Source of the DNA: Halomonas salinarum
Lineage (GTDB): Bacteria > Pseudomonadota > Gammaproteobacteria > Pseudomonadales > Halomonadaceae
Assembly: GCF_012062845.1 (NCBI RefSeq)
Contig: NZ_WWNB01000017.1
Span: 1 to 64,000, forward strand
Reading direction: 5' to 3'
DNA: 64,000 nt
Position 1 is the first letter of the stretch, and every line of letters begins with the position of its first letter. The notes under the pieces are model-generated. The model was given only the letters and a program-made list of their open reading frames with translations. It had not been told where the DNA came from and ran no database searches. Shown here piece after piece: positions 42,285 through 51,918 of this stretch. The translations under genes were made by a program, and so were the position numbers.

Positions 42285-44291
42285 CTATAATCGCCGTAGT
42301 CCCCACATGAAGTAGGCACCACCAAGCAATGAGGCGACCAGGCCAGCAGGAATTTCCTGTGGGAACAGCAGTTGGCGGCCCAGCCAGTCGGCTAGCACCA
42401 TCAGCAATGCGCCGGTAAGTGCTGCACCAACAAGGTGCGTCTTGGCGCGGCTAAAGCCCATCAGGCGCGCCATGTGCGGGGCCAGTAATCCCACGAACGA
42501 TAGCGGTCCCACCACCAGCGTGGCGGTGGCGGTGAGCAGTGCCACCAGCGCCAGCAATGCCAGCCGAGACCGGTGCAAGTCGACCCCCAGGGCAGAGGCC
42601 GTCGGGCCGCCCAGCGGCAAGATATCGAGCCAGCGGGTGAGTGGGGCGGCGGCCAGTCCTAGGACCAAGGCGGCACCGGTGACCGTCATGGCACTGGCGA
42701 GATCGACATAGTAAGTAGAGCCGGACAGCCAGGCGATGACCTGCTGGCCGCGGGGGTCGCCACCGGCCAAGACGGCGGACTTGACCGCCTCGAATAGCGC
42801 GGTGATGGCAACCCCTGTGAGCAGCAATCGCTCGGGTTGAAAGCCGCTGCGACGGTTGATCATCACCAGCACGGCTAGCGACATCAGAGCGCCCAGAGTA
42901 GCGATACCCACCAGTGTCAGGTTATCGGGTGCCGGTAACAGAAAGATGGCCCCGATCAGCGCAATGGCGCTGCCACCGCTGATGCCCAGTACTTCGGGAC
43001 TGGCCATGGGGTTGGAAGTGAGGCGCTGGATCAAGGTGCCGGCAATGGCCAGCATCAGCCCACAGCTGGCGGCGGCCAGCAGGCGCGGCAGCCGCCATGA
43101 GAGCAGGTCGCTGTTACCAGGGGAGGCCCACTGCCAGCCGTCAACGCCTTGACCGGCCAGCAGGGCGATAACTGCCAGGGCAAGCAACGCGACGGCAAGC
43201 GAAGTGGCCAGGCGGCCTGGGGCGGGATGGCGGCCGCCGACCGTTCGTGCCTCCCGCGGGGGGGCGCTGCTCCCCAGGCGCAGACGCGGGATCAGCCACA
43301 GCAGCAGCGGTGCGCCGAGCGCGGCGGTGATGGCGCCGGTAGGAATCATGGTCGGCAGCAACCCGGAGAAGCGCTGCAGCAGCAGGTCGGTGACGGCCAG
43401 CAGTAATGCGCCGAGCAGCGTCGACCAGAAGAGTCTGGGCCCAAGCCGGCGGGCGCCGGCCAGGCGCACGATGTTGGGCGCCGCCAGGCCGATAAAGCCA
43501 ATGATGCCGACCACGCTGACGACGCAGCCGGTGATGAAGACCGCCAGACCCAGCCCGCCCAGGCGTAGGTGCTTGAGCGAGACGCCAAGGCTGCGGGCGC
43601 CGGCTTCGTCCAGCTCCAGCAGCGAAAGCGGGCGCAGTAGCCAGGCGGTGAGCAAGGCACCCAGTGCCAGGCGTGGGGCGAGAAAGGCGGCGTCCTCCCA
43701 ACCATTTTGAGCCAGCGAGCCGGCGCCCCAGATCAGCAGGCCCTTGAGCGCTTCCTGGTGAAAAAGCAGAAGCACCATGCCCAGCGCGCCTAGATAGAGG
43801 TTGACCACCAACCCGCCGAGCACCACCACCATCGGTGAAAGTCCGCGCCGCCAGGCAAGCGAAAAGACCAGCCCCATGGCCAGGCCACCGCCGGCCAATG
43901 CCACCCATTCACGGCCCAGCATCAGCAGGCTCGGTGCCATCAGGCTCGCGGCCATCAGTGCCAGGTTAGCGCCACTGGCGACCCCCAATGTGGTAGGGGC
44001 CGCCAGTGGGTTGCGCAGCACCTGTTGCATCAATACACCGGCCAGTGCCAGGCCGCCGCCAGCCAATAGCGCCATGCTGACACGAGGCCACCAGGCCATG
44101 TGCAGCACCAGACCGACCGTGCTGGTATCCGGCGCACGCAATAACGCCATCAGGCCGTTGGCCAGCCCGGGGCTGGCGTGCAGATGCATGATGGCCAAGG
44201 CGACCACTATCAGACCGAGCAGCAGGCAGGCACGGCCCGGTGTCAGCTGTCGAAGTGGCGGACGAGAACGAGGCAGGGTGTCAGCTGGCAT
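42285..44291 (-). CDS. fhuB: FhuB-type double-length iron-siderophore permease
   Basis: This 668-residue inner-membrane protein contains two tandem FecCD permease units of about 330 residues, each with the family motifs. The first has [24 protein letters not shown] and [12 protein letters not shown]; the second has [24 protein letters not shown] and [12 protein letters not shown]. Such fused permeases are typical of the FhuBCD system for hydroxamate siderophores. The start overlaps the binding-protein stop, so the genes are translationally coupled. Confidence 0.92.
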   Translation of the reverse strand: MPADTLPRSRPPLRQLTPGRACLLLGLIVVALAIMHLHASPGLANGLMALLRAPDTSTVGLVLHMAWWPRVSMALLAGGGLALAGVLMQQVLRNPLAAPTTLGVASGANLALMAASLMAPSLLMLGREWVALAGGGLAMGLVFSLAWRRGLSPMVVVLGGLVVNLYLGALGMVLLLFHQEALKGLLIWGAGSLAQNGWEDAAFLAPRLALGALLTAWLLRPLSLLELDEAGARSLGVSLKHLRLGGLGLAVFITGCVVSVVGIIGFIGLAAPNIVRLAGARRLGPRLFWSTLLGALLLAVTDLLLQRFSGLLPTMIPTGAITAALGAPLLLWLIPRLRLGSSAPPREARTVGGRHPAPGRLATSLAVALLALAVIALLAGQGVDGWQWASPGNSDLLSWRLPRLLAAASCGLMLAIAGTLIQRLTSNPMASPEVLGISGGSAIALIGAIFLLPAPDNLTLVGIATLGALMSLAVLVMINRRSGFQPERLLLTGVAITALFEAVKSAVLAGGDPRGQQVIAWLSGSTYYVDLASAMTVTGAALVLGLAAAPLTRWLDILPLGGPTASALGVDLHRSRLALLALVALLTATATLVVGPLSFVGLLAPHMARLMGFSRAKTHLVGAALTGALLMVLADWLGRQLLFPQEIPAGLVASLLGGAYFMWGLRRL

Positions 44292-45144
44292 CGTCTTTCT
44301 CCAGAGCGGTCACCAGCAGGTCGGCGAAGCGCCGGGCGGAAGGTAGGGCGCCAAAGCTCCATACCGGGTCAAGAATGAGAGGGTCGCCCTGGCGCTTTAG
44401 CAACGCTTGCCACAGGCCACTGCCCTCAAGTGACGCCCGCACGCCCGCCGGAAAGGGCTTGACGACCACTAGCTGGGCGTCCAATTCGATCAGGGCTTCC
44501 AGGGGCGCTAGAGAGAATCCCCAGGCATTGGTATTGCCGTTCCAGGCGTTGCTCAGCCCCAAGCGCTCAAGGACGGCCTGATAGAGGCCATGGTCACCGA
44601 AAACCCGAACATGTCGGGCATCCATGAACTGAACCATCAGCAGTGGCCGGGTATCTGAGTTCAGCCGTTGCTCAAGCGCTGCCAGGTGTCTCTCGGTCTC
44701 ATGGATCAATTGTTCAGCTGCGTGGGGGCGTTCGATCAAAGCGGCCACCGCATGCGTCAGCTCGCGCATTTCACTCCAGGTGTCGCGCCCGGGGCGGTAA
44801 AGCGACAGCGTATCCACTGGTGCAATTCGCTCGAGGCGCGGGGCGAGGTTGGCAAACATCGGCGAGATCAGGATGCGGTCGGGAGCAATGTCTGCCAATA
44901 ACTCCAGGTTGGGCTGAGTGCGCAGCCCAAGGTCGCTGACCGAGTCAGGCAGCGTAGGCTCCCTGACCCAGGCCTGATAGGCATCGACCTGAGCGGCCGC
45001 CACCGGCGGATGATCCAAGGCGACAAGCGTTTCTGCCAGGGTCCAGTCGAGGGTGGCCAGGTGAGGTGGAGCCGCGAGGGAAGCGGTGGCGAAGAGCAGG
45101 GCCAGCGGCCCGATGAGCCCGGCAAACAGGCGGCGATGCAACAT
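44281..45144 (-). CDS. fhuD: FhuD-type periplasmic siderophore-binding protein
   Basis: This 287-residue class III binding protein has a signal peptide (cleavage near SLAA, residue 25) and a Peripla_BP_2 fold, with [21 protein letters not shown] and [19 protein letters not shown]. It delivers a ferric siderophore to the FhuB-type permease. It is preceded by the ATPase gene with 14 bases between and overlaps fhuB by 11 bases. Confidence 0.9.
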   Translation of the reverse strand: MLHRRLFAGLIGPLALLFATASLAAPPHLATLDWTLAETLVALDHPPVAAAQVDAYQAWVREPTLPDSVSDLGLRTQPNLELLADIAPDRILISPMFANLAPRLERIAPVDTLSLYRPGRDTWSEMRELTHAVAALIERPHAAEQLIHETERHLAALEQRLNSDTRPLLMVQFMDARHVRVFGDHGLYQAVLERLGLSNAWNGNTNAWGFSLAPLEALIELDAQLVVVKPFPAGVRASLEGSGLWQALLKRQGDPLILDPVWSFGALPSARRFADLLVTALEKDDAS

Positions 45145-45158
45145 GGGGCTTCCTGCGG

Positions 45159-45926
45159 CTAGTGAGCGATGGCGACGCGGTGCTTGCCACTGGGGTGAGG
45201 CATGACATGCATGGGGATACCGTAGATATCCTTGAGGGTGTCACCGTTCATGATGACATCCGGTGGGCCCTCAGCGAGTAGACGTCCACCGTGCAGAGCC
45301 ACGAGTCGGTCGCAGTAGCGAGCGGCCAGGTTGATGTCATGGAGCACGATGACGACACCGAGTTTGAGTTCCTGGCTTAATTGGTGAATCAGTTCCAGCA
45401 CTTCGACTTGATGCGCCACATCCAATGCCGCCAGTGGCTCATCAAGCAGCAGGTAACGGCTGTTTTGGGCCAGCAGCATAGCGAGCCATACCCGTTGACG
45501 CTCACCGCCGGATAGGGTGTCGATCAAGCGATCAGTGAAAGGATGAGTGTGGGTGAGCGACAAGGCTCGCTCGATAGCGAGGTCGTCCTCGCGACCGTGG
45601 CGGCCCAGCAGGCCGCGCCATGGATAACGCCCGAAGCCGACGAGTTCGCGACCGGTGAGATTCTCGGCGGAGGGTGGGTGCTGAGGAAGGTAAGCCACCT
45701 GGCGGGCGAAGGCGCGGTTTGACCATGTCCCAAGCGGTTTGCCATCGAAGCGAATCTCGCCCTGGCTGGGTGACTGCTGGCGGGCCAGTAGTTTGAGCAG
45801 GGTCGACTTGCCCGAGCCATTATGGCCGATAAGGCCGTGGACCCGGCCCTCCGCGAAGGCCAGGTCGAGGGGCTGCAGCAGGCACTGGCCATTGACCTCG
45901 AAGGAGGCGTCACGTGTTTCGATCAT
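45159..45926 (-). CDS. fhuC: FhuC-type iron-siderophore ABC ATPase
   Basis: This 255-residue ATPase powers the FhuBD import system. Motifs are Walker [15 protein letters not shown], signature LSGGERQRVWLAM and Walker B YLLLDEPLAALD. I chose the ATG at 45926, which gives the family length; the frame is open to 45995 but that part overlaps the promoter. It is first in a fhuC-fhuD-fhuB operon with a Fur-like site 67 bases upstream. Confidence 0.92.
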   Translation of the reverse strand: MIETRDASFEVNGQCLLQPLDLAFAEGRVHGLIGHNGSGKSTLLKLLARQQSPSQGEIRFDGKPLGTWSNRAFARQVAYLPQHPPSAENLTGRELVGFGRYPWRGLLGRHGREDDLAIERALSLTHTHPFTDRLIDTLSGGERQRVWLAMLLAQNSRYLLLDEPLAALDVAHQVEVLELIHQLSQELKLGVVIVLHDINLAARYCDRLVALHGGRLLAEGPPDVIMNGDTLKDIYGIPMHVMPHPSGKHRVAIAH

Positions 45927-45992
45927 GGGAGGCTCTGCTCGCGGAAGGCCACCCCTGGGGGCGGTGAGAGTTTTCGCAAATCGTATGTCAAA

Positions 45993-46007
45993 CAATAATA
46001 ATTATCA
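45993..46007 (-). promoter_or_regulatory. Fur box upstream of fhuCDB
   Basis: On the minus strand TGATAATTATTATTG matches 12 of 14 fixed positions of the 7-1-7 Fur consensus TGATAAT-N-ATTATCA. It stands 67 bases before the fhuC start in the 417-base divergent region shared with the TonB receptor gene. The rest of that region, 46010-46270, has no gene that I can support. Confidence 0.75.
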
Positions 46008-46278
46008 ATGCTATCGGTTGGTTCGGGTGCTGATATGGCCTGAGTGGAAGCCCCACCCCCAAGGGGGTCTCGATCTTCCGCTACTTCCAGGCCCTGGGGC
46101 TTCATGCCGCGGTGGGGCGTGGGATGCGCCTCTCCGGTAATTGCGGCATCGGACTTAGGCATGCCGTAACAGGCTATTCACGGCGGTGACCCTTTGGTCG
46201 ACGCTGCATCGATTCACAGGCGAGCGGCAGCGGACACTTTTAGCTGAGATAAGTTCCTATTTGGGTTGTTGTTATTAA

Positions 46279-46293
46279 TGCGAGTCATTATCA
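46279..46293 (+). promoter_or_regulatory. Fur-like box upstream of the TonB receptor gene
   Basis: TGCGAGTCATTATCA has a perfect right arm (ATTATCA) and matches 11 of 14 fixed positions of the Fur 7-1-7 consensus. It lies 51 bases before the receptor ATG, where a promoter is expected. Confidence 0.65.
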
Positions 46294-46343
46294 TGCGCAT
46301 TCCCGTGCATAAGACTCCATAATAGCCAGAGGCTTACTTCCCT

Positions 46344-48512
46344 ATGTCTCCATTCGCTTCTCGCCGCGTGGGGGCCGACCCCCTCGCCCAGGCCGTGCGC
46401 CGCGCGATCGGCCTCGCCACCTGCGGTAGTCTCATACTGGGCTCGCCCACCCTGCTGGCCCAGCAGTCCGAGTCCGCCGGAGAGCTCCAGACGGTCACCG
46501 TCGAGGCCGAGGCGCTGTCGCTCGTCACCGAGGGCTCGGACGACTATCGGGTAGCGCAGACCAGCACTGCGACCAAGCTCGACCTGACACCCCGCGAGAC
46601 GCCGCAGTCCGTCTCCACGGTGACCCGGGCCCAGATCGAGGACTTTAACCTCGATACCCTCAACGATGTCCTGGAAACCACCCCCGGGGTGACGGTGGAG
46701 AGGCTCGAGACAGACCGTACCTACTTCACTTCGCGGGGCTTCGAGATTTCCAATTTGCAGGTTGATGGCCTGCGTCTGCCCATGCCTTATAACAATGTGC
46801 ATGGTGACATCGATACCGCGGTCTATGATCGTGTCGAGGTGGTGCGTGGCGCCACCGGCCTGATGTCCGGTTCGGGCAATCCGGCAGCCACTGTCAACTT
46901 TATCCGTAAGCGTCCCACAGCGACGCCGCACGCCTCCGTTACCGGCAGCCTCGGCAGCAATGATCACCGCCGCCTGGCGTTGGATGTCTCCGGTCCCCTC
47001 GACGACGAGGGCCGTGTACGCGGCCGCCTGGTGGCCGCGGGTCAGGACGGTGACTCCTATCTGGATCGCCTGCATCGGGAGAGGGGCGTGCTTTACGGCG
47101 TTATGGAAGCCGACCTCTCGGACAGCACCCAGCTGGCGCTGGGGCATACCTGGCAGCAGAACAACACCGACAGCAACATGTGGGGCGCGCTGCCGCTCTA
47201 TGACTCGGCCGGCAACCCCACCGACTATGATCGCTCGACCTCCTCGGCCCCCGACTGGTCGTATTGGAACGGCGAGACACAGCGAAGCTTCGTCGAGCTG
47301 ACTCAGCGCCTCTCCGACGACTGGTCGATCAAGGGCACGGTGACACACCTGGATATGGTCTCCGATACCAAGCTGTTCTATATCGGTACCGTGCCGGATG
47401 CTGATACCGGGCGGATTCCCAACAGCTTCTATTTGAGCAAGTACGATCGGCACCTGGAGCAGTGGGTGGCGGACCTGCACGCCAAGGGCAATGTCGAGGC
47501 GTTCGGACGTACTCATCAACTGGTCGTCGGGTCGGACTGGAGTCAGAGCCGCAATCAGCAGAGTTCCCTCTACGCGGCTGCATCGGAGGACTTGCCACCC
47601 TTGGACGATTGGGACGGCGACTACCCAGAGCCTGACTTTGGTGACCCCGACTTCGTCAACGATGCCACCGTCAAGGAGCGTAGCCTCTACGGCGCCGGCA
47701 AGCTGGATCTGGCCGAACGCTGGACGGCCGTGGTCGGTGCGCGGATGAGCTGGCTGGACGCCGTGGGTGATCAGTACGGCAGCTCGCAGGACACGACCCT
47801 CGACAACGAGCTGACCCCTTATGCCGGTTTGATCTACGACATCGACGATCAGGCCTCGCTTTATGCCAGCTATACCGAGATCTTCAGTCCTCAGACCGAG
47901 ATGGATCGTAGTGGCCAGTATCTCGACCCCATCGAGGGGGCCAGCTACGAGCTGGGACTGAAAGCGGATGTCTTCAACGGTGGCGCCGATGCGGCCCTGG
48001 CGGTGTTCCGCACCGACCAGGCCAACGTTGCCCAGACGGATGGCAAAATCAACGGGCGCGATGTCTACAAGGCGGCCGACGGCATCACCAGCGAGGGCCT
48101 GGAGATGACCCTGGCTGGTGAGCTGGCTCCGGGCTGGCAATCCAGCGCCGGCTATACCTATCTGGAGGTTGAAGATGCTGAGGGTGAGGCCACCAATACT
48201 TACATCCCGCGCCACCAGGTACGGGCGACTACCAGCTACCGGCCGGCCTCTCTGGACGCGCTCAAGGTCGGCGCCCGGCTTCGCTGGCAGGATGATATCG
48301 AGCGTGAACGCGACAACGCCGATGGCAAGACCCGCCAGGATGCCTATGCGCTGGTCGACCTGATGGCGAGCTACGACTTCAATGACAGCCTGACCGGCTC
48401 GTTGAACGTCAACAACGTCACCGATGAAAAATACCTGACCAGCCTGAAGTGGGATCAGGGCTTCTACGGCGCGCCGCGCCACGTCATGGCCAACCTGACC
48501 TGGAACTACTGA
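46344..48512 (+). CDS. TonB-dependent siderophore receptor
   Basis: This 722-residue outer-membrane receptor imports a ferric siderophore. An unusually long charged start precedes the signal hydrophobic stretch (cleavage likely after LLAQ near residue 40). A TonB-box-like segment LQTVTVEA (about 50-57) follows, then the plug domain (TPRETPQSVSTVTRAQIEDF, DRVEVVRGATGLMSGSGNPAATVNFIRKRP) and a 22-strand barrel ending in MANLTWNY. It has no N-terminal signalling extension. The plug pattern is that of the FhuE/FpvA/FoxA siderophore group. It is divergent from fhuCDB and shares a Fur-controlled region with it. Confidence 0.92.
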   Translation: MSPFASRRVGADPLAQAVRRAIGLATCGSLILGSPTLLAQQSESAGELQTVTVEAEALSLVTEGSDDYRVAQTSTATKLDLTPRETPQSVSTVTRAQIEDFNLDTLNDVLETTPGVTVERLETDRTYFTSRGFEISNLQVDGLRLPMPYNNVHGDIDTAVYDRVEVVRGATGLMSGSGNPAATVNFIRKRPTATPHASVTGSLGSNDHRRLALDVSGPLDDEGRVRGRLVAAGQDGDSYLDRLHRERGVLYGVMEADLSDSTQLALGHTWQQNNTDSNMWGALPLYDSAGNPTDYDRSTSSAPDWSYWNGETQRSFVELTQRLSDDWSIKGTVTHLDMVSDTKLFYIGTVPDADTGRIPNSFYLSKYDRHLEQWVADLHAKGNVEAFGRTHQLVVGSDWSQSRNQQSSLYAAASEDLPPLDDWDGDYPEPDFGDPDFVNDATVKERSLYGAGKLDLAERWTAVVGARMSWLDAVGDQYGSSQDTTLDNELTPYAGLIYDIDDQASLYASYTEIFSPQTEMDRSGQYLDPIEGASYELGLKADVFNGGADAALAVFRTDQANVAQTDGKINGRDVYKAADGITSEGLEMTLAGELAPGWQSSAGYTYLEVEDAEGEATNTYIPRHQVRATTSYRPASLDALKVGARLRWQDDIERERDNADGKTRQDAYALVDLMASYDFNDSLTGSLNVNNVTDEKYLTSLKWDQGFYGAPRHVMANLTWNY

Positions 48513-48861
48513 GCACAGGCGCTGGATAAGACGAATGAAGGGGCCATCCCGGTAACGGGGTGGGCCCTTTGCGTTTCAGCGCTGAGGTCAGGAGCGGCGC
48601 TGCTCATTGTCGATCAGCGATAGCTCATCCACGGGCCGGTTCTTGGCACCGAGCGTGCTCTGGGTAACGCGTTTCTCCCAACCTGGCGCACTCTCCTGCA
48701 CATGCATGACCGGCAGACGTGAAGCCGCCCGCCGCTAAGCGTCAACAGGATAGTGTCGAGGAGCAGAGGACTCGGCTGATACTTTGGCGGGTCCCTATCC
48801 GTTCTAGATCGCCGGCCGAGAGCCGCCGGGAGGGTGTGGGGCTTAAGGAGACGGTCATTAT
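48513..48861. other. Convergent intergenic region with hairpin terminator
   Basis: The stretch lies between the ends of the TonB receptor and FhuF genes. An inverted repeat at about 48537-48570 (AAGGGGCCATCCC against GGGGTGGGCCCTT, with minor mismatches) followed by TTTGCG is a likely terminator for the receptor gene. The minus-strand frame 48614-48937 has no convincing features. Confidence 0.55.
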
Positions 48862-49614
48862 CTAGCCCGCTGCCTTCTCCGGCAGGGGGCAGTTGCCGCA
48901 GTAGCCGAGTTCGGGCAGCCGGTAACGCAGGCAGCACAGGCGCCGGACTCGCCGGGGCGGGGAGGCCGCCGTCTCGCCTTGAGGTTCGGGCTGAAAATAG
49001 CGCACCGGCTGATAAAGCGGGTTGCGCCGCCCACCGGGGAGGGTACGCGCGGCAAGCAGCCGATGGCCTTCCTCGACGGCGCTCGGCTGCGCCATGGGGT
49101 GCGTTGCCAGCGCGCCGAGAAAGTGCTCGAAGGTGTTGCCGACATTGCTCCAGAAGACCTTGGCCGAGGCCCCGGAGCGGGTCGCCAGGTCGCTGATCAG
49201 CGGGGTCAGGTGATCGTCGATCAGCGTCGAGAAGCGCATCAAGCCGTCAAGCGACGTCAGCGGGCGCCCAGTGTGAGCAAGTTGCAGGCGTTCGGGGTGG
49301 CCCGCGGGAGTGAGATGCACGCCGACCTCGTCACATCCCACCGGTAGGTCGCGCTCGAGCAACAGGTTGGCGGCCAGATAGGGGGCCAGCAGTGCACCGA
49401 AATGCCATTTGGACCATAGCGAGATCAGGGCGCGCCGGTCGCCTTGCCCCTGAGGATAGCCATAGCCCGCTCCAAAGCGTACTAGCTCGGCTTCGAAGCG
49501 CGCGGGTCTCAGCAGGTCACACAGTGACACCGCCGGCGCTTTGACCGGCCCGACCCGCGGCGGCAAAAGGCCATCCAGCGGGCCGGTGTAGAGCGTGTCG
49601 AGAAACGGGGGCAT
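48862..49614 (-). CDS. fhuF: FhuF-like siderophore-iron reductase
   Basis: This 250-residue cytosolic protein is expected to reduce ferric siderophore iron so that it is released. The C-terminus has the FhuF [2Fe-2S] pattern C-C-x10-C-x2-C in CCLRYRLPELGYCGNCP. The central region (SNVGNTFEHFLGAL) also fits the FhuF family. It lies in an iron-uptake island and has a strong Fur-like box 50 bases before the ATG. Confidence 0.88.
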   Translation of the reverse strand: MPPFLDTLYTGPLDGLLPPRVGPVKAPAVSLCDLLRPARFEAELVRFGAGYGYPQGQGDRRALISLWSKWHFGALLAPYLAANLLLERDLPVGCDEVGVHLTPAGHPERLQLAHTGRPLTSLDGLMRFSTLIDDHLTPLISDLATRSGASAKVFWSNVGNTFEHFLGALATHPMAQPSAVEEGHRLLAARTLPGGRRNPLYQPVRYFQPEPQGETAASPPRRVRRLCCLRYRLPELGYCGNCPLPEKAAG

Positions 49615-49663
49615 GGCGATCTTCTCATCATGGCGACCAATAATCCGGTCATATTATGATGAA

Positions 49664-49678
49664 TGAAAATCATTATCA
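49664..49678 (-). promoter_or_regulatory. Fur box upstream of fhuF
   Basis: TGAAAATCATTATCA on the plus strand matches 13 of 14 fixed positions of the Fur 7-1-7 consensus TGATAAT-N-ATTATCA and is near-palindromic. It lies in the 77-base gap between the end of the sucraseferredoxin-like gene and the fhuF start, so fhuF probably has its own iron-regulated promoter. Confidence 0.78.
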
Positions 49679-49691
49679 AATGAAGCGGGCG

Positions 49692-50642
49692 TCAGGCGAT
49701 ATGGGTGGCGCGCCAGACGCGGCTGGGCTGGGCGCCGTCGCGCTCGTAGTCGGCACAGGTGTCGTGGCGGATCAGTTCGCTCTGAAGACAGCTCACCACC
49801 AGTCGCCCCTCACGCTCCCCTGCCTGCCAGTGGACCGGCAGCGTCTGGCGCGGGCCCTCGTGCTGCTCGAGGGCCTCTTTGACCCGTACCCGGGCGTGGA
49901 GGCCGCGGGCCGCCAGCCACTCGAGTGCGGCTACCTGGGCGCATTGTGCGACCGGGGTCAGTCGTGAGTCGCCGCGGTAACAGGGCAGGTAGGGGCGATC
50001 GTCCTGCTCGGCCTCGAGCAGCCCCGGCACGTCGTCTGGGTTGAGACGGCCGTACTTGCGCAGGGCGGGCAATACCAGGGCGCTGGTAGCCAGCCGGCAG
50101 CCGCCCAGGTGGGTGCTTTCCCAGACCTCGAAGGGCAGGGACTCGCGGGTCACGGCCTCGGCGAGGGCGCGATAGCTGGCATAGCCGAACTTGGCGCAGC
50201 ACTTGTCCTTCTTGCCGTGGGTGCAGCACAGGATCATCGGCAGGGCGACGTACTTGCCTCCCCAGGCCGCCAGCGAGTCACCGCGGGAGAAGGCGGAAAG
50301 AAAGGCTTCCAGCTCGTCCCGCGCGACCCGATATTCGCGTCGCTCCGGCATCAGGAAGACGCGATGGCGCTCGGCGTCCTCGCCCCGGCGGTGAATTAGG
50401 TTGACCCGCCGCCCCGCCTCGGCCATGGCTTCGAGCTGCGTGGCCACGGTATCGGGCATGTCGCTGGCGCGACGCAGGCTACGCTGCCACTTGGGCCGGG
50501 GCCAGCTGATCAGCAGGTTGCGCTCCGCGTGGGCGGCGCTGCCCACCAGCGGATCGCCAATCGCCTGGCTATCTTGCGCGCAGAAGCGCCGGGCCGGGCG
50601 AGTGTCGGCGGCCGTCTGACGATGGTCGGGAGTCGCGGTCAT
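49692..50642 (-). CDS. Sucraseferredoxin/Apd1-like thioredoxin-fold [2Fe-2S] protein
   Basis: The 316-residue protein resembles the sucrase/ferredoxin-like family, which includes yeast Apd1. Cysteine and histidine motifs are CCTHGKKDKCCAKFG (about 146-160) and ESTHLGGCRLATSALVLP (about 182-199), suited to a [2Fe-2S] cluster. The ATG at 50642 overlaps the TGA of the ATPase gene (ATGA), so the two are coupled. The frame is open upstream only inside the ATPase gene. Beside iron-siderophore genes it may act as a redox partner in iron release; this is inferred, since the family's bacterial role is not well defined. Confidence 0.8.
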   Translation of the reverse strand: MTATPDHRQTAADTRPARRFCAQDSQAIGDPLVGSAAHAERNLLISWPRPKWQRSLRRASDMPDTVATQLEAMAEAGRRVNLIHRRGEDAERHRVFLMPERREYRVARDELEAFLSAFSRGDSLAAWGGKYVALPMILCCTHGKKDKCCAKFGYASYRALAEAVTRESLPFEVWESTHLGGCRLATSALVLPALRKYGRLNPDDVPGLLEAEQDDRPYLPCYRGDSRLTPVAQCAQVAALEWLAARGLHARVRVKEALEQHEGPRQTLPVHWQAGEREGRLVVSCLQSELIRHDTCADYERDGAQPSRVWRATHIA

Positions 50643-51481
50643 GGCAGCTGTCCTTCCCGTGGGCGTCGCGGCGCCTTGGTCGTGTTGAGCCGTGGCACAC
50701 AGACCGGTTGCCCGCTGTGCGGGTCGCGGATCACGTGGGCATCGAGGTCGAACACCGCCTTCAGGTTGGCGGCGGTAAACACCTCGGCCGGTGTGCCGGA
50801 GCGCTCGATTCGGCCGTCGCGCATCATGACCAGTTGATCGGCATAGGCCGCTGCCAGGTTCAGGTCGTGCAGCACCAGCAGCAGGGTGCGACCGTGCTCG
50901 TGGGCCAGCCGCGAGAGCAGGTCCAGCAGGTCGACCTGCACTTTGAGGTCCAGAAAGGTGGTGGGCTCGTCGAGCAGGATCAGGTCCGTCTCCTGCGCCA
51001 GCACCATGGCGATCCAGCAACGCTGTCGCTGGCCGCCTGAGAGCGCGTCGACGCTGCGCTCGGCGAAGTCGGTGACATCGGCATAGGCCATCGCCTCGCG
51101 GATGGCGCGGGCATCCTGCTCGGCATCCTGTCGCCACAGACGCTGGTGAGGAAAGCGCCCCATGCCGACCAGTTGCCGGACCGTCAGTCCTTCCGGGGCG
51201 GAAGGACCCTGGGGCAGGATGCCCAGGCGCTGTGCCACCTGCCGCGTGTTGCGGTGGTGAATATCCTCGCCATCGAGACAGACGCGCCCGGCACTGGGCG
51301 TATGGGTGCGCGCCAGCGTCTTCAAGAGTGTCGACTTTCCGCTGCCGTTCGGGCCGAGCAACACCGTCAGCTTGCCTTCGGCCACCGCCAGATCAACGCC
51401 GTCCAGCACGCGGCGGGTGTCATACCCGGCGTGCAGGCCTTCGCCTGTCAGGCGAGACGGCTTGGCGGGTGTTGAGGGCAT
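50639..51481 (-). CDS. FepC/CbrD-type iron-siderophore ABC ATPase
   Basis: This 280-residue ABC ATPase has Walker [15 protein letters not shown], signature LSGGQRQRCWIAM and Walker B DLILLDEPTTFLD, with the ALARTHTP-type segment seen in siderophore importers. It is divergent from the NIS siderophore operon. No permease is next to it; the convergent FecCD-binding protein genes at 60692-63803 lack an ATPase, so this is probably their energy unit (inference). Confidence 0.88.
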   Translation of the reverse strand: MPSTPAKPSRLTGEGLHAGYDTRRVLDGVDLAVAEGKLTVLLGPNGSGKSTLLKTLARTHTPSAGRVCLDGEDIHHRNTRQVAQRLGILPQGPSAPEGLTVRQLVGMGRFPHQRLWRQDAEQDARAIREAMAYADVTDFAERSVDALSGGQRQRCWIAMVLAQETDLILLDEPTTFLDLKVQVDLLDLLSRLAHEHGRTLLLVLHDLNLAAAYADQLVMMRDGRIERSGTPAEVFTAANLKAVFDLDAHVIRDPHSGQPVCVPRLNTTKAPRRPREGQLP

Positions 51482-51918
51482 GGGAAGACTCGGTAACGTG
51501 ATATCGATGCAAAACCGTAATACAAAAAATTCTCATTTTCAAGTCAAGAGGCCCCCGCAGGCGGGCGGTTCGGCGTTTGGTAGGTAGGCGCAGACCAACG
51601 AATCGAGCAACGAGCATGGACAGGTCATCAGTCAATCTATATGGTAATTATTCTCATTCGCATGTGTTGTTTGGTCGAATGAGACTGAGGTGACAGACAG
51701 CAGTTACCCATCGACGCGATACGCATAACCCATATAACGACGTCACCAAAAACAACGTCGCGAAGTGATGAGAAGTGACTAGCGAGGGACACGCGGATTC
51801 ACCGGGCAACAACGACCAACCGGCGACGGTGCCAAGTCTCCAGGCGAGGATTGCGCCGACAGCGCACTCGGTTACCCGGCAGGTGAATCTTTACAGGACG
51901 CATTTTCGCGGAGGCACC
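51482..51918. other. Divergent control region between ATPase gene and siderophore operon
   Basis: In this 437-base gap 51521-51535 (TACAAAAAATTCTCA) is a weak Fur-like site, with 9 of 14 positions, close to the ATPase start. A good Fur box lies further on. The first synthetase frame is open from a GTG at 51775, but the segment before the ATG at 51919 does not resemble the family, leaving a possible long leader. Confidence 0.5.
51642..51656 (+). promoter_or_regulatory. Fur box upstream of the NIS siderophore operon
   Basis: TGGTAATTATTCTCA matches 12 of 14 fixed positions of the 7-1-7 Fur consensus. It lies 263 bases before the chosen ATG of the first synthetase gene, which implies a long leader or a promoter close to this box. 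Confidence 0.7.

Noticed and set aside
46275-48482. 735-codon open frame on the minus strand opposite the TonB receptor
   Set aside because: It is fully antisense to a clear receptor gene, has no recognisable domain and is explained by GC-rich codon bias.
48614-48937. 107-codon minus-strand frame after the TonB receptor
   Set aside because: Arg/Pro/Leu-rich composition, no ribosome binding site and overlap with the fhuF 3' end indicate a spurious frame.
50643-51137. N-terminal extension giving a 481-residue Apd1-like protein
   Set aside because: The extension lies inside the ATPase gene and has no similarity to the family; the ATGA overlap at 50642 explains the start.
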